DNA of 64,000 nt from assembly GCF_000829195.1 (NCBI RefSeq), contig NZ_AP013294.1, forward strand, positions 3,173,001 to 3,237,000, in the 5' to 3' direction. This DNA is from Bacillus sp. OxB-1 (GTDB taxonomy: Bacteria > Bacillota > Bacilli > Bacillales_A > Planococcaceae). Within the stretch, counting starts at the first letter, position 1. Every line of letters starts with the position of its first letter. The notes under the pieces are model-generated. The model searched no databases. It was not told the origin of the DNA and saw only the letters and a program-made list of their open reading frames with translations. The position numbers and the translations under genes were made by a program. This document shows, in pieces, positions 45,926-54,095 of the stretch.

Positions 45926-46465
45926 TTACTTAAGTAATTTTAAAATTTGTTTAAACTGCTCACCTTCCGCTGTTTCCATGAGTTCATACAACGACATCTC
46001 GACACTAGTCCAGTGAATGCCTAATGACTTCATTTTTTCAAGCCCGATCTCTTTATTTAAAGTTGTACGGGAAGAAACAGCGTCGGCCACAACTTGTACC
46101 TCATATCCCAACTCCATTAAGCCCGTAGCCGTTTGAAAAACACAAATATGCGTTTCAATTCCCGCAACTAGTACCTGCTTCCTTCCTGTCATTTCCATCG
46201 CCTCAATAAAATCAGGATTTTTACAAGCATCAAAAGTGATTTTGCGAATTGGTTCTAATCCATGCAAATGCTCAATTAATTCCTCATTCGTCGGCCCCAA
46301 GCCTTCTGGATACTGTTCGAGCCAGACAATTGGAATTTCTAATATACGCAGCCCTTGAATTAGGTTTTTAAGACCTAGTATCATCTTTTCACTGTCTTGT
46401 ACAATCTTTGCTAATTTTCCCTGTACATCAACTAGGACAAAAACCGTGTTTTCTTTGCTCAGCAT
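45926..46465 (-). CDS. Isochorismatase-family cysteine hydrolase
   Basis: The 179-residue hydrolase has the catalytic triad Asp in VLVDVQGKL, Lys in IRKITFDAC and Cys in ETHICVFQTA. Such enzymes cleave amide or vinyl-ether bonds; the substrate is unknown. ATG at 46465 follows AAGGGGGA; a longer in-frame start lacks an RBS. It lies 65 bp after the HpaB-like gene and is probably in its operon. Confidence 0.85.
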   Translation of the reverse strand: MLSKENTVFVLVDVQGKLAKIVQDSEKMILGLKNLIQGLRILEIPIVWLEQYPEGLGPTNEELIEHLHGLEPIRKITFDACKNPDFIEAMEMTGRKQVLVAGIETHICVFQTATGLMELGYEVQVVADAVSSRTTLNKEIGLEKMKSLGIHWTSVEMSLYELMETAEGEQFKQILKLLK

Positions 46466-46530
46466 AGCATGTTCCCCCTTAACCAAAACACTATATTTGC
46501 TCATACACCTTAGTCCTAAAAAATACTCAC

Positions 46531-48036
46531 TCAAATTTCCTGTTCACAAAGCTCGTCATTTACACATGTAACGCATTCTTTACACGTTCCTTCCAGCTTT
46601 GCAAAACACTTCAACTTATGAAGAATATGCTCCTTTTGCGTCTCAAAATTATAATTGCGGACGGTAGACATGCGCATAGCCTCTGGTGAACCTCCGCCAT
46701 GAAGACTGATAACAGAATAGAATCCACCTTCTTTAGAGGCCGTTAAATCTTCAATGAAGCGTGCCATTTGAATCCGTTCATTTGCTGTAACTCCGTGCTT
46801 TCCACCTAAATAGTGGTTAATTAAATCGCCCGATTCTGGCAGCGCCATATCCTCAGCAGTTGGTGCTGTCACGACGATTCCGCCACTGATCTCATGTGCG
46901 ATTCTGAAAATATCATACACTTGTTCAGCTAACATCCATTTACCGATATTGGATTGAACCGAGTCAGGTACATAATTTCCCGCCACCGTTTCATGACCAT
47001 AAACAGCAGCCGCTACCCCCGTTGCATAAAAACCTTCCGTAATGCGAATCAGTTCGCCCATGCTTCGACGAATGTGGCTGACTTCAGTATGAGGTGCACC
47101 ATTATACTCTGACATTAGCGCAGAAGCGCCAATAATCATATCTCCCAGTCCAGCACGAGCACCAATACAAGATTGACGATGATGATTTGCAAAGGTTTCC
47201 GCTAATTTACCAGTGTATTCCCATTCACCGCATAGGAAAACTCTATCCCATGGAACGAAAACATCATTAAAAATGACAAGCGCCGTTGATTGGCCGTAAT
47301 TTGAGCTGAATGGAGCTTCTGTGTCATCGGGTCTTCCCGCTGGTTTAGCAATCATTTTCAACCCTGGTGCATCAACAGGTACAGCAAAAGATACGGCATA
47401 CTCCACATCTTCTTTTGTCATAGCACGAGTTGGTAGTACGATAAATTCATGCATATAAGGCGCCCCAGTAATGTTCGCTTTTGCCCCCCTCACGACAATA
47501 CCTTTATGATTTCTTTCAACAACGCGTACATATAAATCTGGATTTTCTTGTTGATGAGGCCGTTTGCTACGGTCTCCTTTTGGATCTGTAACAGCCGTTC
47601 CACAAGTTAAATCATATTTTTGAACATGATCAAGATAACCTTGTAAAACAGGAAAATAATCCGTTTTCTTGTCCGCATCCATCATTGCGGTAATTTCAGC
47701 TAGTGCACCTAGGGCGTCATGCATAAGATACCGCTGTCCGCATCCTGTCCATTTACAGATTAATCGTGTCGCTTCCAGTTTTTTGATTAAATCATCTTTG
47801 CTAAAATCCAGTGCATTCATACGGTTAACCTTTGTTCCATCCGGTAACGTTGCAAGCATGATATCTTTGTGTTTCTCGACATGCGCCAACTCATACGTTA
47901 CGGCTACCGCATTAATTCCCGGTTTGAATAATGGCTCATCCGCTACGCTTGTCACCTTTTTTCCCTTCACCTGTATATCAGGATTATACTCTCTTAAACT
48001 TTCAACATACTCCATTCCATTCATTAGTTTCATCAT
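46531..48036 (-). CDS. 4-hydroxyphenylacetate 3-hydroxylase / 4-hydroxybutyryl-CoA dehydratase-fold enzyme with Cys-rich tail
   Basis: The 501-residue protein has the HpaB/AbfD acyl-CoA-dehydrogenase-like fold, with TDPKGDRSKRP, RVVERNHKGIVVRGAKA and DNVF-like VIFNDVFVPWDRVF motifs. Compared with clostridial AbfD, the His of the Fe-S site is kept (HHRQS) and one Cys aligns (TGC), but two ligand Cys are replaced (Tyr and Ala), so a classical [4Fe-4S] AbfD is doubtful. The C-terminus adds a motif C-x7-C-x2-C-x2-C-x5-C that could bind metal or Fe-S. ATG at 48036 follows GGGGAG. Substrate is unknown; a TetR repressor controls it. Confidence 0.8.
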   Translation of the reverse strand: MMKLMNGMEYVESLREYNPDIQVKGKKVTSVADEPLFKPGINAVAVTYELAHVEKHKDIMLATLPDGTKVNRMNALDFSKDDLIKKLEATRLICKWTGCGQRYLMHDALGALAEITAMMDADKKTDYFPVLQGYLDHVQKYDLTCGTAVTDPKGDRSKRPHQQENPDLYVRVVERNHKGIVVRGAKANITGAPYMHEFIVLPTRAMTKEDVEYAVSFAVPVDAPGLKMIAKPAGRPDDTEAPFSSNYGQSTALVIFNDVFVPWDRVFLCGEWEYTGKLAETFANHHRQSCIGARAGLGDMIIGASALMSEYNGAPHTEVSHIRRSMGELIRITEGFYATGVAAAVYGHETVAGNYVPDSVQSNIGKWMLAEQVYDIFRIAHEISGGIVVTAPTAEDMALPESGDLINHYLGGKHGVTANERIQMARFIEDLTASKEGGFYSVISLHGGGSPEAMRMSTVRNYNFETQKEHILHKLKCFAKLEGTCKECVTCVNDELCEQEI

Positions 48037-48065
48037 GCCATTTCTCCCCTTCAATTTTAAAATAA

Positions 48066-48083
48066 AACTAACTAGTCAGTTGG
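48066..48083. promoter_or_regulatory. TetR operator before the HpaB-like gene
   Basis: AACTAACTAGTCAGTT is an imperfect palindrome 30 bp before the enzyme gene. A near-identical site stands before the tetR gene at 48782. Confidence 0.75.
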
Positions 48084-48105
48084 TAAATGTGTATAAGAAA
48101 ACTCT

Positions 48106-48738
48106 TTACGTTAAAAGAGCTTCCAGCAGTTGAATTCTCGTCTCTATATATTTTTCTTTGGTAAATTTTTTTGATAATGACCATCTTCTGAAGGCCCACA
48201 TTTGTGATTGGACGAGAATATCATCTGCTATTAAAGGTATTGATTCCTGTGAAACCTTGAAAACACCTGATTTGATTCCCCTTTGAATTTGTTTTTCAAG
48301 ATGATCACAAAGCCTTTGTTCTCTTTGAAGGAACGATCTTCTAGCCTCTTTATCTAAGGATGCTGTTTCCTGATACATCAAGACGACATAATCCGAAACG
48401 TGATCAATAATCTCATACAGAGCGGTAACGTCTTTCTCAATCGCTTTCATAGGACCAAGGTTCTCTTCTGTAGCGGCATATAAAGCTTGTTCAATCAATG
48501 AATGAATATGGCAGCACACAAGATACAAAATGTCCTGCTTGTTTTTTACATATTGAAACATCGTCGCCACATTCATCCCGGCAGCATCCGCTATTTCCTT
48601 CGTTGTTGTTGGATGATAACCCTTTTTTGAAAAAATCTTTACAGCTGCATCGATAATTTCAGCTCTTCTCTTCTCGACCCGTTCCGGATTTTTTATGGAC
48701 GTCTCTACGATGTATTCCCCTGTGTCTATTCCGTTCAT
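48106..48738 (-). CDS. TetR-family regulator of the HpaB-like operon
   Basis: The 210-residue repressor has the HTH TTTKEIADAAGMNVATMFQY and a helical ligand domain. ATG at 48738 follows AAGAGGGA. It lies directly upstream of the HpaB-like gene in the same direction, and both genes have the same operator, so it should repress both. The ligand is unknown. Confidence 0.88.
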   Translation of the reverse strand: MNGIDTGEYIVETSIKNPERVEKRRAEIIDAAVKIFSKKGYHPTTTKEIADAAGMNVATMFQYVKNKQDILYLVCCHIHSLIEQALYAATEENLGPMKAIEKDVTALYEIIDHVSDYVVLMYQETASLDKEARRSFLQREQRLCDHLEKQIQRGIKSGVFKVSQESIPLIADDILVQSQMWAFRRWSLSKKFTKEKYIETRIQLLEALLT

Positions 48739-48781
48739 TTTATTCCCTCTTTTGCAGTACATTATAAAATCCAGTAAAAAA

Positions 48782-48799
48782 AACTAACCAGTCAGTTTA
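48782..48799. promoter_or_regulatory. TetR operator before the tetR gene
   Basis: AACTAACCAGTCAGTT matches the site at 48066 at 15 of 16 positions, showing a shared operator and autoregulation. Confidence 0.75.
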
Positions 48800-48912
48800 T
48801 TTAGATTATATAAATCGTTCGCATTTTTGTCAATTGTTTTTCAGTAAAGTCAGATTATTATCTATGTTCATTACAGAAATAGATTCCAGAGAAAATCCCC
48901 TTTCAATCAAAT

Positions 48913-48942
48913 AAAAAGGACAATCCAAATAAAGGACTGCCC
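48913..48942 (-). terminator. Terminator of ysgA
   Basis: On the minus strand GGGCAGTCC pairs with GGATTGTCC (G-U pairs included), then TTTTTATTTG. Confidence 0.75.
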
Positions 48943-48949
48943 GCTTTTT

Positions 48950-49714
48950 TTACCGTCTGCCAACGGTATATAATAAAATTCCAGCAGCAACCGCCACGTT
49001 TAAGGATTCTGCTTGGCCGTACAGCGGAATTTTAACAATCTCATCCGCCTCTTTCAAAAATTCCGGATTCACACCGCTTCCTTCATTGCCGACCAACAGG
49101 CAAAAGGCGGGCAGCGCTCCCAACTGATAATGTTCGTCGGCATTTTCCAGTCCCGTTCCAATGACCGGAATACCGCGATTTTTTGCATAGGAAATCCAAT
49201 CATGCAAATCCTCTCGAATGATGGGGATGTGAAAATGGGAGCCTTGAGCCGATCGCACTGTTTTTGGGTTGTAAGGATCCGCCGCGCCTTTCCCTAAAAT
49301 GACCGCATCTATGCCGGCAGCGTCCGCTGTTCGTAGAATAGTTCCGATATTTCCCGGATCTTGAACTGCATCCACAAACAAAAACTTATCCCACGCGTCT
49401 TTTTCATCCATACGTATCTCGGTTTGGCGACAATGGGCGTAGACACCTTGCGAGTGCTCCGTTTCCGCAATTTCATTAGCGACTGCTTTTGTAATTTCAA
49501 TGAGCTGGATCTGGCCAACATTCCAGCTCGCTGGCAGCTCCACATCTTCCCGTACGATGAGATGCAGGACGGTTCCTTCTTTTCGTAGTGCCTCTTCTGC
49601 CAAGTGAAACCCTTCGACGAGAAACTCGCCCGATTTATCACGTTCTTTTCGGGTTGTTACAAGTTTCTTCCAATACTTTACAAGGGAATTCTGGGTGGAT
49701 TCTATGCGTTTCAT
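48950..49714 (-). CDS. ysgA: SpoU/TrmH-family 23S rRNA methyltransferase YsgA
   Basis: The 254-residue protein has an N-terminal L30e-like RNA-binding domain (SGEFLVEGFHLAEEAL) and a C-terminal SPOUT knot (VQDPGNIGTILRTADAAG, LLVGNEGSGV, IPLYGQAESLNVAVAAGI). It 2'-O-methylates rRNA; B. subtilis YsgA has been assigned to a 23S rRNA guanosine. Divergent from sspI as in B. subtilis. Confidence 0.92.
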   Translation of the reverse strand: MKRIESTQNSLVKYWKKLVTTRKERDKSGEFLVEGFHLAEEALRKEGTVLHLIVREDVELPASWNVGQIQLIEITKAVANEIAETEHSQGVYAHCRQTEIRMDEKDAWDKFLFVDAVQDPGNIGTILRTADAAGIDAVILGKGAADPYNPKTVRSAQGSHFHIPIIREDLHDWISYAKNRGIPVIGTGLENADEHYQLGALPAFCLLVGNEGSGVNPEFLKEADEIVKIPLYGQAESLNVAVAAGILLYTVGRR

Positions 49715-49804
49715 GTAAATAGTACCGCCTTTTTCTTTTAGTGTATCAAAAGACGGTATAGTTGGCGATCATTGTGTACAACATATCGGTAGGAGGTTGA
49801 TAAA

Positions 49805-50017
49805 ATGAATTTTCAAATCCGTGATGCAATTTCTGCGAATATGTCAAACAATAGTGCCACTGATATTCGCAATGTTGTCGAAGACGCCATCCAGCGTGGC
49901 GAAGAGCATTTATTGCCAGGTCTCGGGGTATTTTTTGAAAAGTTGTGGAATCGATCGGACGAACAGGAAAAAGCAAAAATTACGACCGAACTGGCACAAG
50001 CCTTTACCGGAAGCTGA
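49805..50017 (+). CDS. sspI: Small acid-soluble spore protein I
   Basis: The 70-residue protein matches SspI (MNFQIRDAISANMSNNSAT, IQRGEEHLLPGLGVFFEKLW). It is made in the forespore. Strong RBS GGTAGGAGG. It confirms a spore former. Confidence 0.95.
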   Translation: MNFQIRDAISANMSNNSATDIRNVVEDAIQRGEEHLLPGLGVFFEKLWNRSDEQEKAKITTELAQAFTGS

Positions 50018-50020
50018 GCG

Positions 50021-50050
50021 AAAAAGCCGCACTTATCCAGGCGGCTTTTT
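50021..50050 (+). terminator. Terminator of sspI
   Basis: AAAAAGCCGC pairs with GCGGCTTTTT around a 10-nt loop. Confidence 0.9.
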
Positions 50051-50070
50051 CATATATGTCGAATCAAATA

Positions 50071-50098
50071 TCGCCCAGCTATTTTCCGCGCTGGGCGA
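50071..50098 (-). terminator. Hairpin downstream of argF
   Basis: TCGCCCAGC pairs with GCTGGGCGA; a weak T-rich tail follows on the minus strand. Confidence 0.65.
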
Positions 50099-50105
50099 TT
50101 AATTA

Positions 50106-51068
50106 TTATAATAGGTTTGCTAACACTGCTTTTTGAGCATGCAGACGATTACCCGCTTGCTGGAATACATAGGAATTCGGTCCGTCAATGACAGATGTGG
50201 ACACTTCTTCTTCCCGATGCGCCGGAAGGCAATGAAGGAACATATAATCCTGTTTTGCATGGGCGACGAGCGCGTCATTGATTTGAAAATCTTTGAACGC
50301 TTCCAAACGGGCTGTCGCTTCTTCCTCTTGCCCCATGCTGGTCCAGACGTCCGTATACAGAACATCCGCATCCGCTGCCGCTTCGACCGGATCAGTTGTC
50401 TGCATGACAGATCCGCCATTTTTCTCGGCGATTTTTTGCGCTTGGACGAAGATGTCCGGGTCATATTCAAACCCTTCCGGCGTAGCGACCGCCAAGTGCA
50501 TTCCCATATGCGCCCCCGCGATGATGAGCGAGTGGGCTACGTTGTTGCCATCGCCGACGTAGGCAAGCTTCAGCCCTTCCACTTTCCCTTTCACTTCTTT
50601 GACTGTCAGTAGATCCGCCAATGCCTGGCATGGATGGAAAATATCCGTCAACCCATTGATGACGGGGATTGTCGTATGCTTCGCCAATTCCTTCACCATC
50701 TCATGGGAATTGGCACGGATCATAATGCCGTCCAAGTATTCGGACATCACATTCCCTGTATCGTAAACAGATTCTCCCCGGCCAATTTGCAAGTCACGCG
50801 CGTTCATGAACATGCCGTAGCCGCCCAGTTGTATCATACCGACCTCGAATGAAATCCGGGTACGCGTCGAATGTTTTTCAAAAATCATGCCGAGCGTTTT
50901 CCCTTCCAAAAGGCGCGGCATATTGCCCGCATTGTATTCTTTTTTCATATTGATGGCATATTCCAATAAATACGCCACTTCTTCACTTGTATAATCAAGG
51001 AGCGTCAATAAGTCTCTCCCTTTTAAATTATCTGCAATTTTCGAGTCTTCCAAATCTATCTTCACCAT
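50106..51068 (-). CDS. argF: Ornithine carbamoyltransferase
   Basis: The 320-residue enzyme has the carbamoyl-phosphate motif STRTR, the HPCQALADL loop, ornithine-binding DVWTSMGQ and HCLPAHR. It makes citrulline in arginine synthesis or reverses in the deiminase pathway. No other arginine gene is nearby. ATG at 51068 follows GGGGATGAC. Confidence 0.96.
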   Translation of the reverse strand: MVKIDLEDSKIADNLKGRDLLTLLDYTSEEVAYLLEYAINMKKEYNAGNMPRLLEGKTLGMIFEKHSTRTRISFEVGMIQLGGYGMFMNARDLQIGRGESVYDTGNVMSEYLDGIMIRANSHEMVKELAKHTTIPVINGLTDIFHPCQALADLLTVKEVKGKVEGLKLAYVGDGNNVAHSLIIAGAHMGMHLAVATPEGFEYDPDIFVQAQKIAEKNGGSVMQTTDPVEAAADADVLYTDVWTSMGQEEEATARLEAFKDFQINDALVAHAKQDYMFLHCLPAHREEEVSTSVIDGPNSYVFQQAGNRLHAQKAVLANLL

Positions 51069-51106
51069 GCTTGTCATCCCCAGTCGTTGTTTCAATTTGT
51101 AACACA

Positions 51107-51135
51107 ATTATAGGGGTGCATAAATATAAAGTCAA
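51107..51135 (-). promoter_or_regulatory. argF promoter with possible ArgR site
   Basis: TTGACT and TATAAT with exactly 17 bp between on the minus strand. The spacer contains TATTTATGCA, resembling half of an ARG box (TGAATAAAAATTCA type), so AhrC/ArgR repression is possible. Confidence 0.75.
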
Positions 51136-51206
51136 GTGTATTTTTATAATTTAATTCCCCGAAAATCCTCCATACTTCTCATACCACTGCGCCACTCCTT
51201 TCAAAC

Positions 51207-51246
51207 AAAAACCTATCCAGCCCAATCATCAAGGGCGGATAGGTTT
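51207..51246 (-). terminator. Terminator of the M42 peptidase gene
   Basis: On the minus strand AAAACCTATCC pairs with GGATAGGTTTTTG. Confidence 0.85.
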
Positions 51247-51250
51247 TGAA

Positions 51251-52339
51251 TTAATTGAAAGTAATCCGATCGACTGTGTCACGATCCAATTTTTTAATCA
51301 CTTCAATCAGTAATTTGACTGTGTGTTCATAGTCATCGCGGTGCAACATGGCCGCATGAGAATGGATATAACGAGTCGGGATGCAGACAGCAAGGGTCGG
51401 GACCCCTTTTCCAGAAAGATGGATGGAACCGGCATCCGTGCCCCCGCCTGGCATCGTTTCGAATTGATACGGGATGCCATGCTCCTCCGCTGTGTCTACG
51501 ATGAAATTCCGCAATGCCGTATGCGACACCATCGATGCATCATACAACAGAATTTGCGGGCCTTCCCCCATCTTCCCTTCCGCTTCTTTCGGACTGATCC
51601 CGGGCGTATCCCCGGCGATGCCGACATCGACCGCAAATCCGATATCCGGCTGGATTTTCGCAGCAGCAGTCCGCGCGCCACGCAATCCGACTTCTTCCTG
51701 AACCGCTCCAACGCCGTAGACGATGTTCGGATGATTGGAATCTTTCAGCCCTTTCAAGACATCGATGGCGATCGCACAGCCAATCCGGTTGTCCCACGCC
51801 TTCGCCAAAAGGTATTTATCATTATTCATGACAGTGAATTCAAAATAGGGAACAACCATATCGCCAGGCGCAATGCCCCATTCCGTCACTTCTTCCTTAG
51901 AAGCGGCTCCCACATCGATGAACATATCTTTGATGTCCACCGGCTTTTTCCGCGCTTCGGGAGAAAGGATATGCGGCGGCTTCGAACCGATGACCCCCGT
52001 CACCGTTTCCCCTTTGCGCGTCACAATCGTCACGCGTTGGGCAAGCATCACTTGCGACCACCAGCCGCCCACCGTTTGGAATGAAATGAACCCTTTATCA
52101 TCAATTTTCGTTACCATGAAGCCGACCTCATCCAAATGGCCCGCCACCATGATCTTCGGCCCATTCGCATCACCCGCCTTTCGGGCGATCAGGGAACCGA
52201 TCCCATCCTGTTCAATGGAATCCGCAAACGGCTCAATATATGTCTTCATTACATCACGCGGTTCCCGTTCATTCCCCGCGATTCCTTTTGCATCTGTCAG
52301 TTCCTTCATCATTTGCAACGTCTCATCCAGTTTCGTCAA
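51251..52339 (-). CDS. ysdC: M42-family glutamyl aminopeptidase/deblocking peptidase (YsdC/FrvX type)
   Basis: The 362-residue dinuclear zinc peptidase has the ligands in [34 protein letters not shown] and RYIHSHAA. Family members form tetrahedral dodecamers trimming peptides. TTG at 52339 is chosen because GAGGAGG lies at normal spacing; the length then equals that of B. subtilis YsdC. Confidence 0.92.
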   Translation of the reverse strand: MTKLDETLQMMKELTDAKGIAGNEREPRDVMKTYIEPFADSIEQDGIGSLIARKAGDANGPKIMVAGHLDEVGFMVTKIDDKGFISFQTVGGWWSQVMLAQRVTIVTRKGETVTGVIGSKPPHILSPEARKKPVDIKDMFIDVGAASKEEVTEWGIAPGDMVVPYFEFTVMNNDKYLLAKAWDNRIGCAIAIDVLKGLKDSNHPNIVYGVGAVQEEVGLRGARTAAAKIQPDIGFAVDVGIAGDTPGISPKEAEGKMGEGPQILLYDASMVSHTALRNFIVDTAEEHGIPYQFETMPGGGTDAGSIHLSGKGVPTLAVCIPTRYIHSHAAMLHRDDYEHTVKLLIEVIKKLDRDTVDRITFN

Positions 52340-52490
52340 CTCAATCGACCTCCTCGTCATTACATATGAGTAGTATATTCCAATTCCAACCGTATTCAAA
52401 ATAATATGAAGTCAGGTTGAGGGACAAATGAAACACGGTACGGACTGGGCCCGTGTGATGGCATTTTGTATAGTTCCGGCGAGTCCCCCC

Positions 52491-52920
52491 GAACTTTCCG
52501 AAGTCTCAACCACCTCACAATATCCCGGCGAACTCCGAAACGTTTTTCTCAAACCTTTAAATATTTGTAATGAGCTTCATAACGTTTCCTTCGAACCCCG
52601 TAACATTCCTAGCGCCTAGAAACGTTTCGATGAACTTCAAAACGCCCTTTTCCAAGCTCAAAATATTTTTATTAAGCCTCCAAATATTTTCGTCGTACTT
52701 CAAAACGTTTCTCCCCAACCTACAAACATTCCCTTCGAGCTTCATAACAAATTCCTCGAACCTCGTAACGTTCCTTCCACCTTACAACGTATCCACCAAA
52801 CCTCGAAACACTTCTCCAAATCCTCCAAACATTTCTGTCAAACTTCAAAACAGTTTCCCCCAACTACGAAACGTCCCCACATAACTTCAAAACGAATTCC
52901 TCGAACCTCATAACACCCCG
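52491..52920. repeat. Array C: degenerate 21-bp direct repeats, same family as array B
   Basis: About 20 tandem units, most exactly 21 bp (for example starts at 52531, 52552, 52573, 52594, 52633, 52654, 52675, 52696, 52717, 52738), consensus near AACTTCAAAACGTTTCC plus filler. The unit at 52615 contains the full palindrome GAAACGTTTC. They fill the gap between ddh and the M42 peptidase gene. Confidence 0.9.
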
Positions 52921-52938
52921 CCATTTCCAATACCAAAC

Positions 52939-52965
52939 AAAAAAGAACCGCTGCTGCGGTTCTTT
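52939..52965 (-). terminator. Terminator of ddh
   Basis: On the minus strand AAGAACCGC pairs with GCGGTTCTT, followed by TTTTG. Confidence 0.9.
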
Positions 52966-52975
52966 CCACAAAGTA

Positions 52976-53956
52976 TTACAATAACTCTTTTCGCAAATCT
53001 GCCGGCGATTTCGGCGATAGAAGTCCCGGTGCGATATCGAAGACGGTTTTCGCTCCACTCTCGCCATTTTGATTCAGCCGGTAAGCTGCCCGTGCGTAGG
53101 CAACGAGGACGCTCGACGTGAATTCAGGGTTGCTGTCAAGAGTCAACGCATATTCCATCACTTGCGAATTGCCTTCGCCCGTTTTCCCCGAACGGATGAC
53201 GAAACCGCCGTGCGGCATCGCCGAATGATCCCGTTTCAACTCCTCCTCCGAAATGAAATGGACCGTCGTATCGTAATCGGCGAAGTAGTCCGGCATCGTG
53301 ATGATCTCTTGTTTCACCTTTTCTGGATCGGCCCCTTCTTCCAGGACAACGTAGCATTCCCGCGTATGCTTCTCCCGTGTTGTCAACTCAGGCAACGATC
53401 CGCTGCGCACCCGTTCGATGGCTTCCGAGGCAGGAAGCGTATACTGGACTCCTCCTTTGACACCTTCAACTCGTCTTACCGCGTCGGAGTGGCCTTGACT
53501 CAGCCCTTTACCCCAAAATGTATACGTGGCTCCTTCCGGTAAAACCGCTTCTCCGAACAGGCGGTTAATCGAGAATAAACCCGGATCCCAGCCGACCGAA
53601 ATGATTGCCGTATTGCCATTCGGTTTTGCAGAAGCGTCTACCGCTTCGTAATACGCCGGTATTTTAGCATGTGTATCGAAGCTGTCCACTGTATTGAAGA
53701 TTGCCGAAAGGGCAGGCCCTTGTTCCGGCAAGTCATTTTTCGAGCCGCCGCATAGAATCAGCACATCGATTTCGTCTTTAAACCTTTCAATTTCATCCAG
53801 TAGATGGACAGGAACCGTTTGATTTATCAGTTGAACGTCTTCCGGTTTCCTTCTTGTGAAGACTCCGACCAAGTCCATGTCTTCGTTTTGCCCGATGGCG
53901 GATTCGACCCCACGGCCCAAGTTTCCATACCCGGCAATTCCAATTCTGATTTTCAT
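52976..53956 (-). CDS. ddh: meso-diaminopimelate D-dehydrogenase
   Basis: The 326-residue NADPH enzyme has the Rossmann start IRIGIAGYGNLGRGVE and the conserved SVGWDPGLFSINRL, GHSDAVRRVEGV and MPHGGFVIRSG segments. It forms meso-DAP in one step from tetrahydrodipicolinate. Among Bacillales it is known from Lysinibacillus-type organisms and absent from B. subtilis, which supports a Planococcaceae host. Confidence 0.95.
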   Translation of the reverse strand: MKIRIGIAGYGNLGRGVESAIGQNEDMDLVGVFTRRKPEDVQLINQTVPVHLLDEIERFKDEIDVLILCGGSKNDLPEQGPALSAIFNTVDSFDTHAKIPAYYEAVDASAKPNGNTAIISVGWDPGLFSINRLFGEAVLPEGATYTFWGKGLSQGHSDAVRRVEGVKGGVQYTLPASEAIERVRSGSLPELTTREKHTRECYVVLEEGADPEKVKQEIITMPDYFADYDTTVHFISEEELKRDHSAMPHGGFVIRSGKTGEGNSQVMEYALTLDSNPEFTSSVLVAYARAAYRLNQNGESGAKTVFDIAPGLLSPKSPADLRKELL

Positions 53957-54095
53957 TAAGGCACATCCCCTTCTTATTCATAGTTACCAATTTCCACAAT
54001 CAATTCTACCACCTAAACCGGAAAAAGTGCTACAGTAGACGATAGGGAGTTACTTTATCCTACGTGATTTCGAATGAAAAGAGGATTTATTTCCA

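Noticed and set aside
46531-48036. Calling this gene 4-hydroxybutyryl-CoA dehydratase (abfD)
   Set aside because: Two of the four cluster ligands recalled for clostridial AbfD are replaced and no 4-hydroxybutyrate pathway genes are nearby.
52491-52920. Arrays considered as CRISPR
   Set aside because: Units are contiguous and degenerate with no unique spacers of constant length, and no cas genes are in the window.
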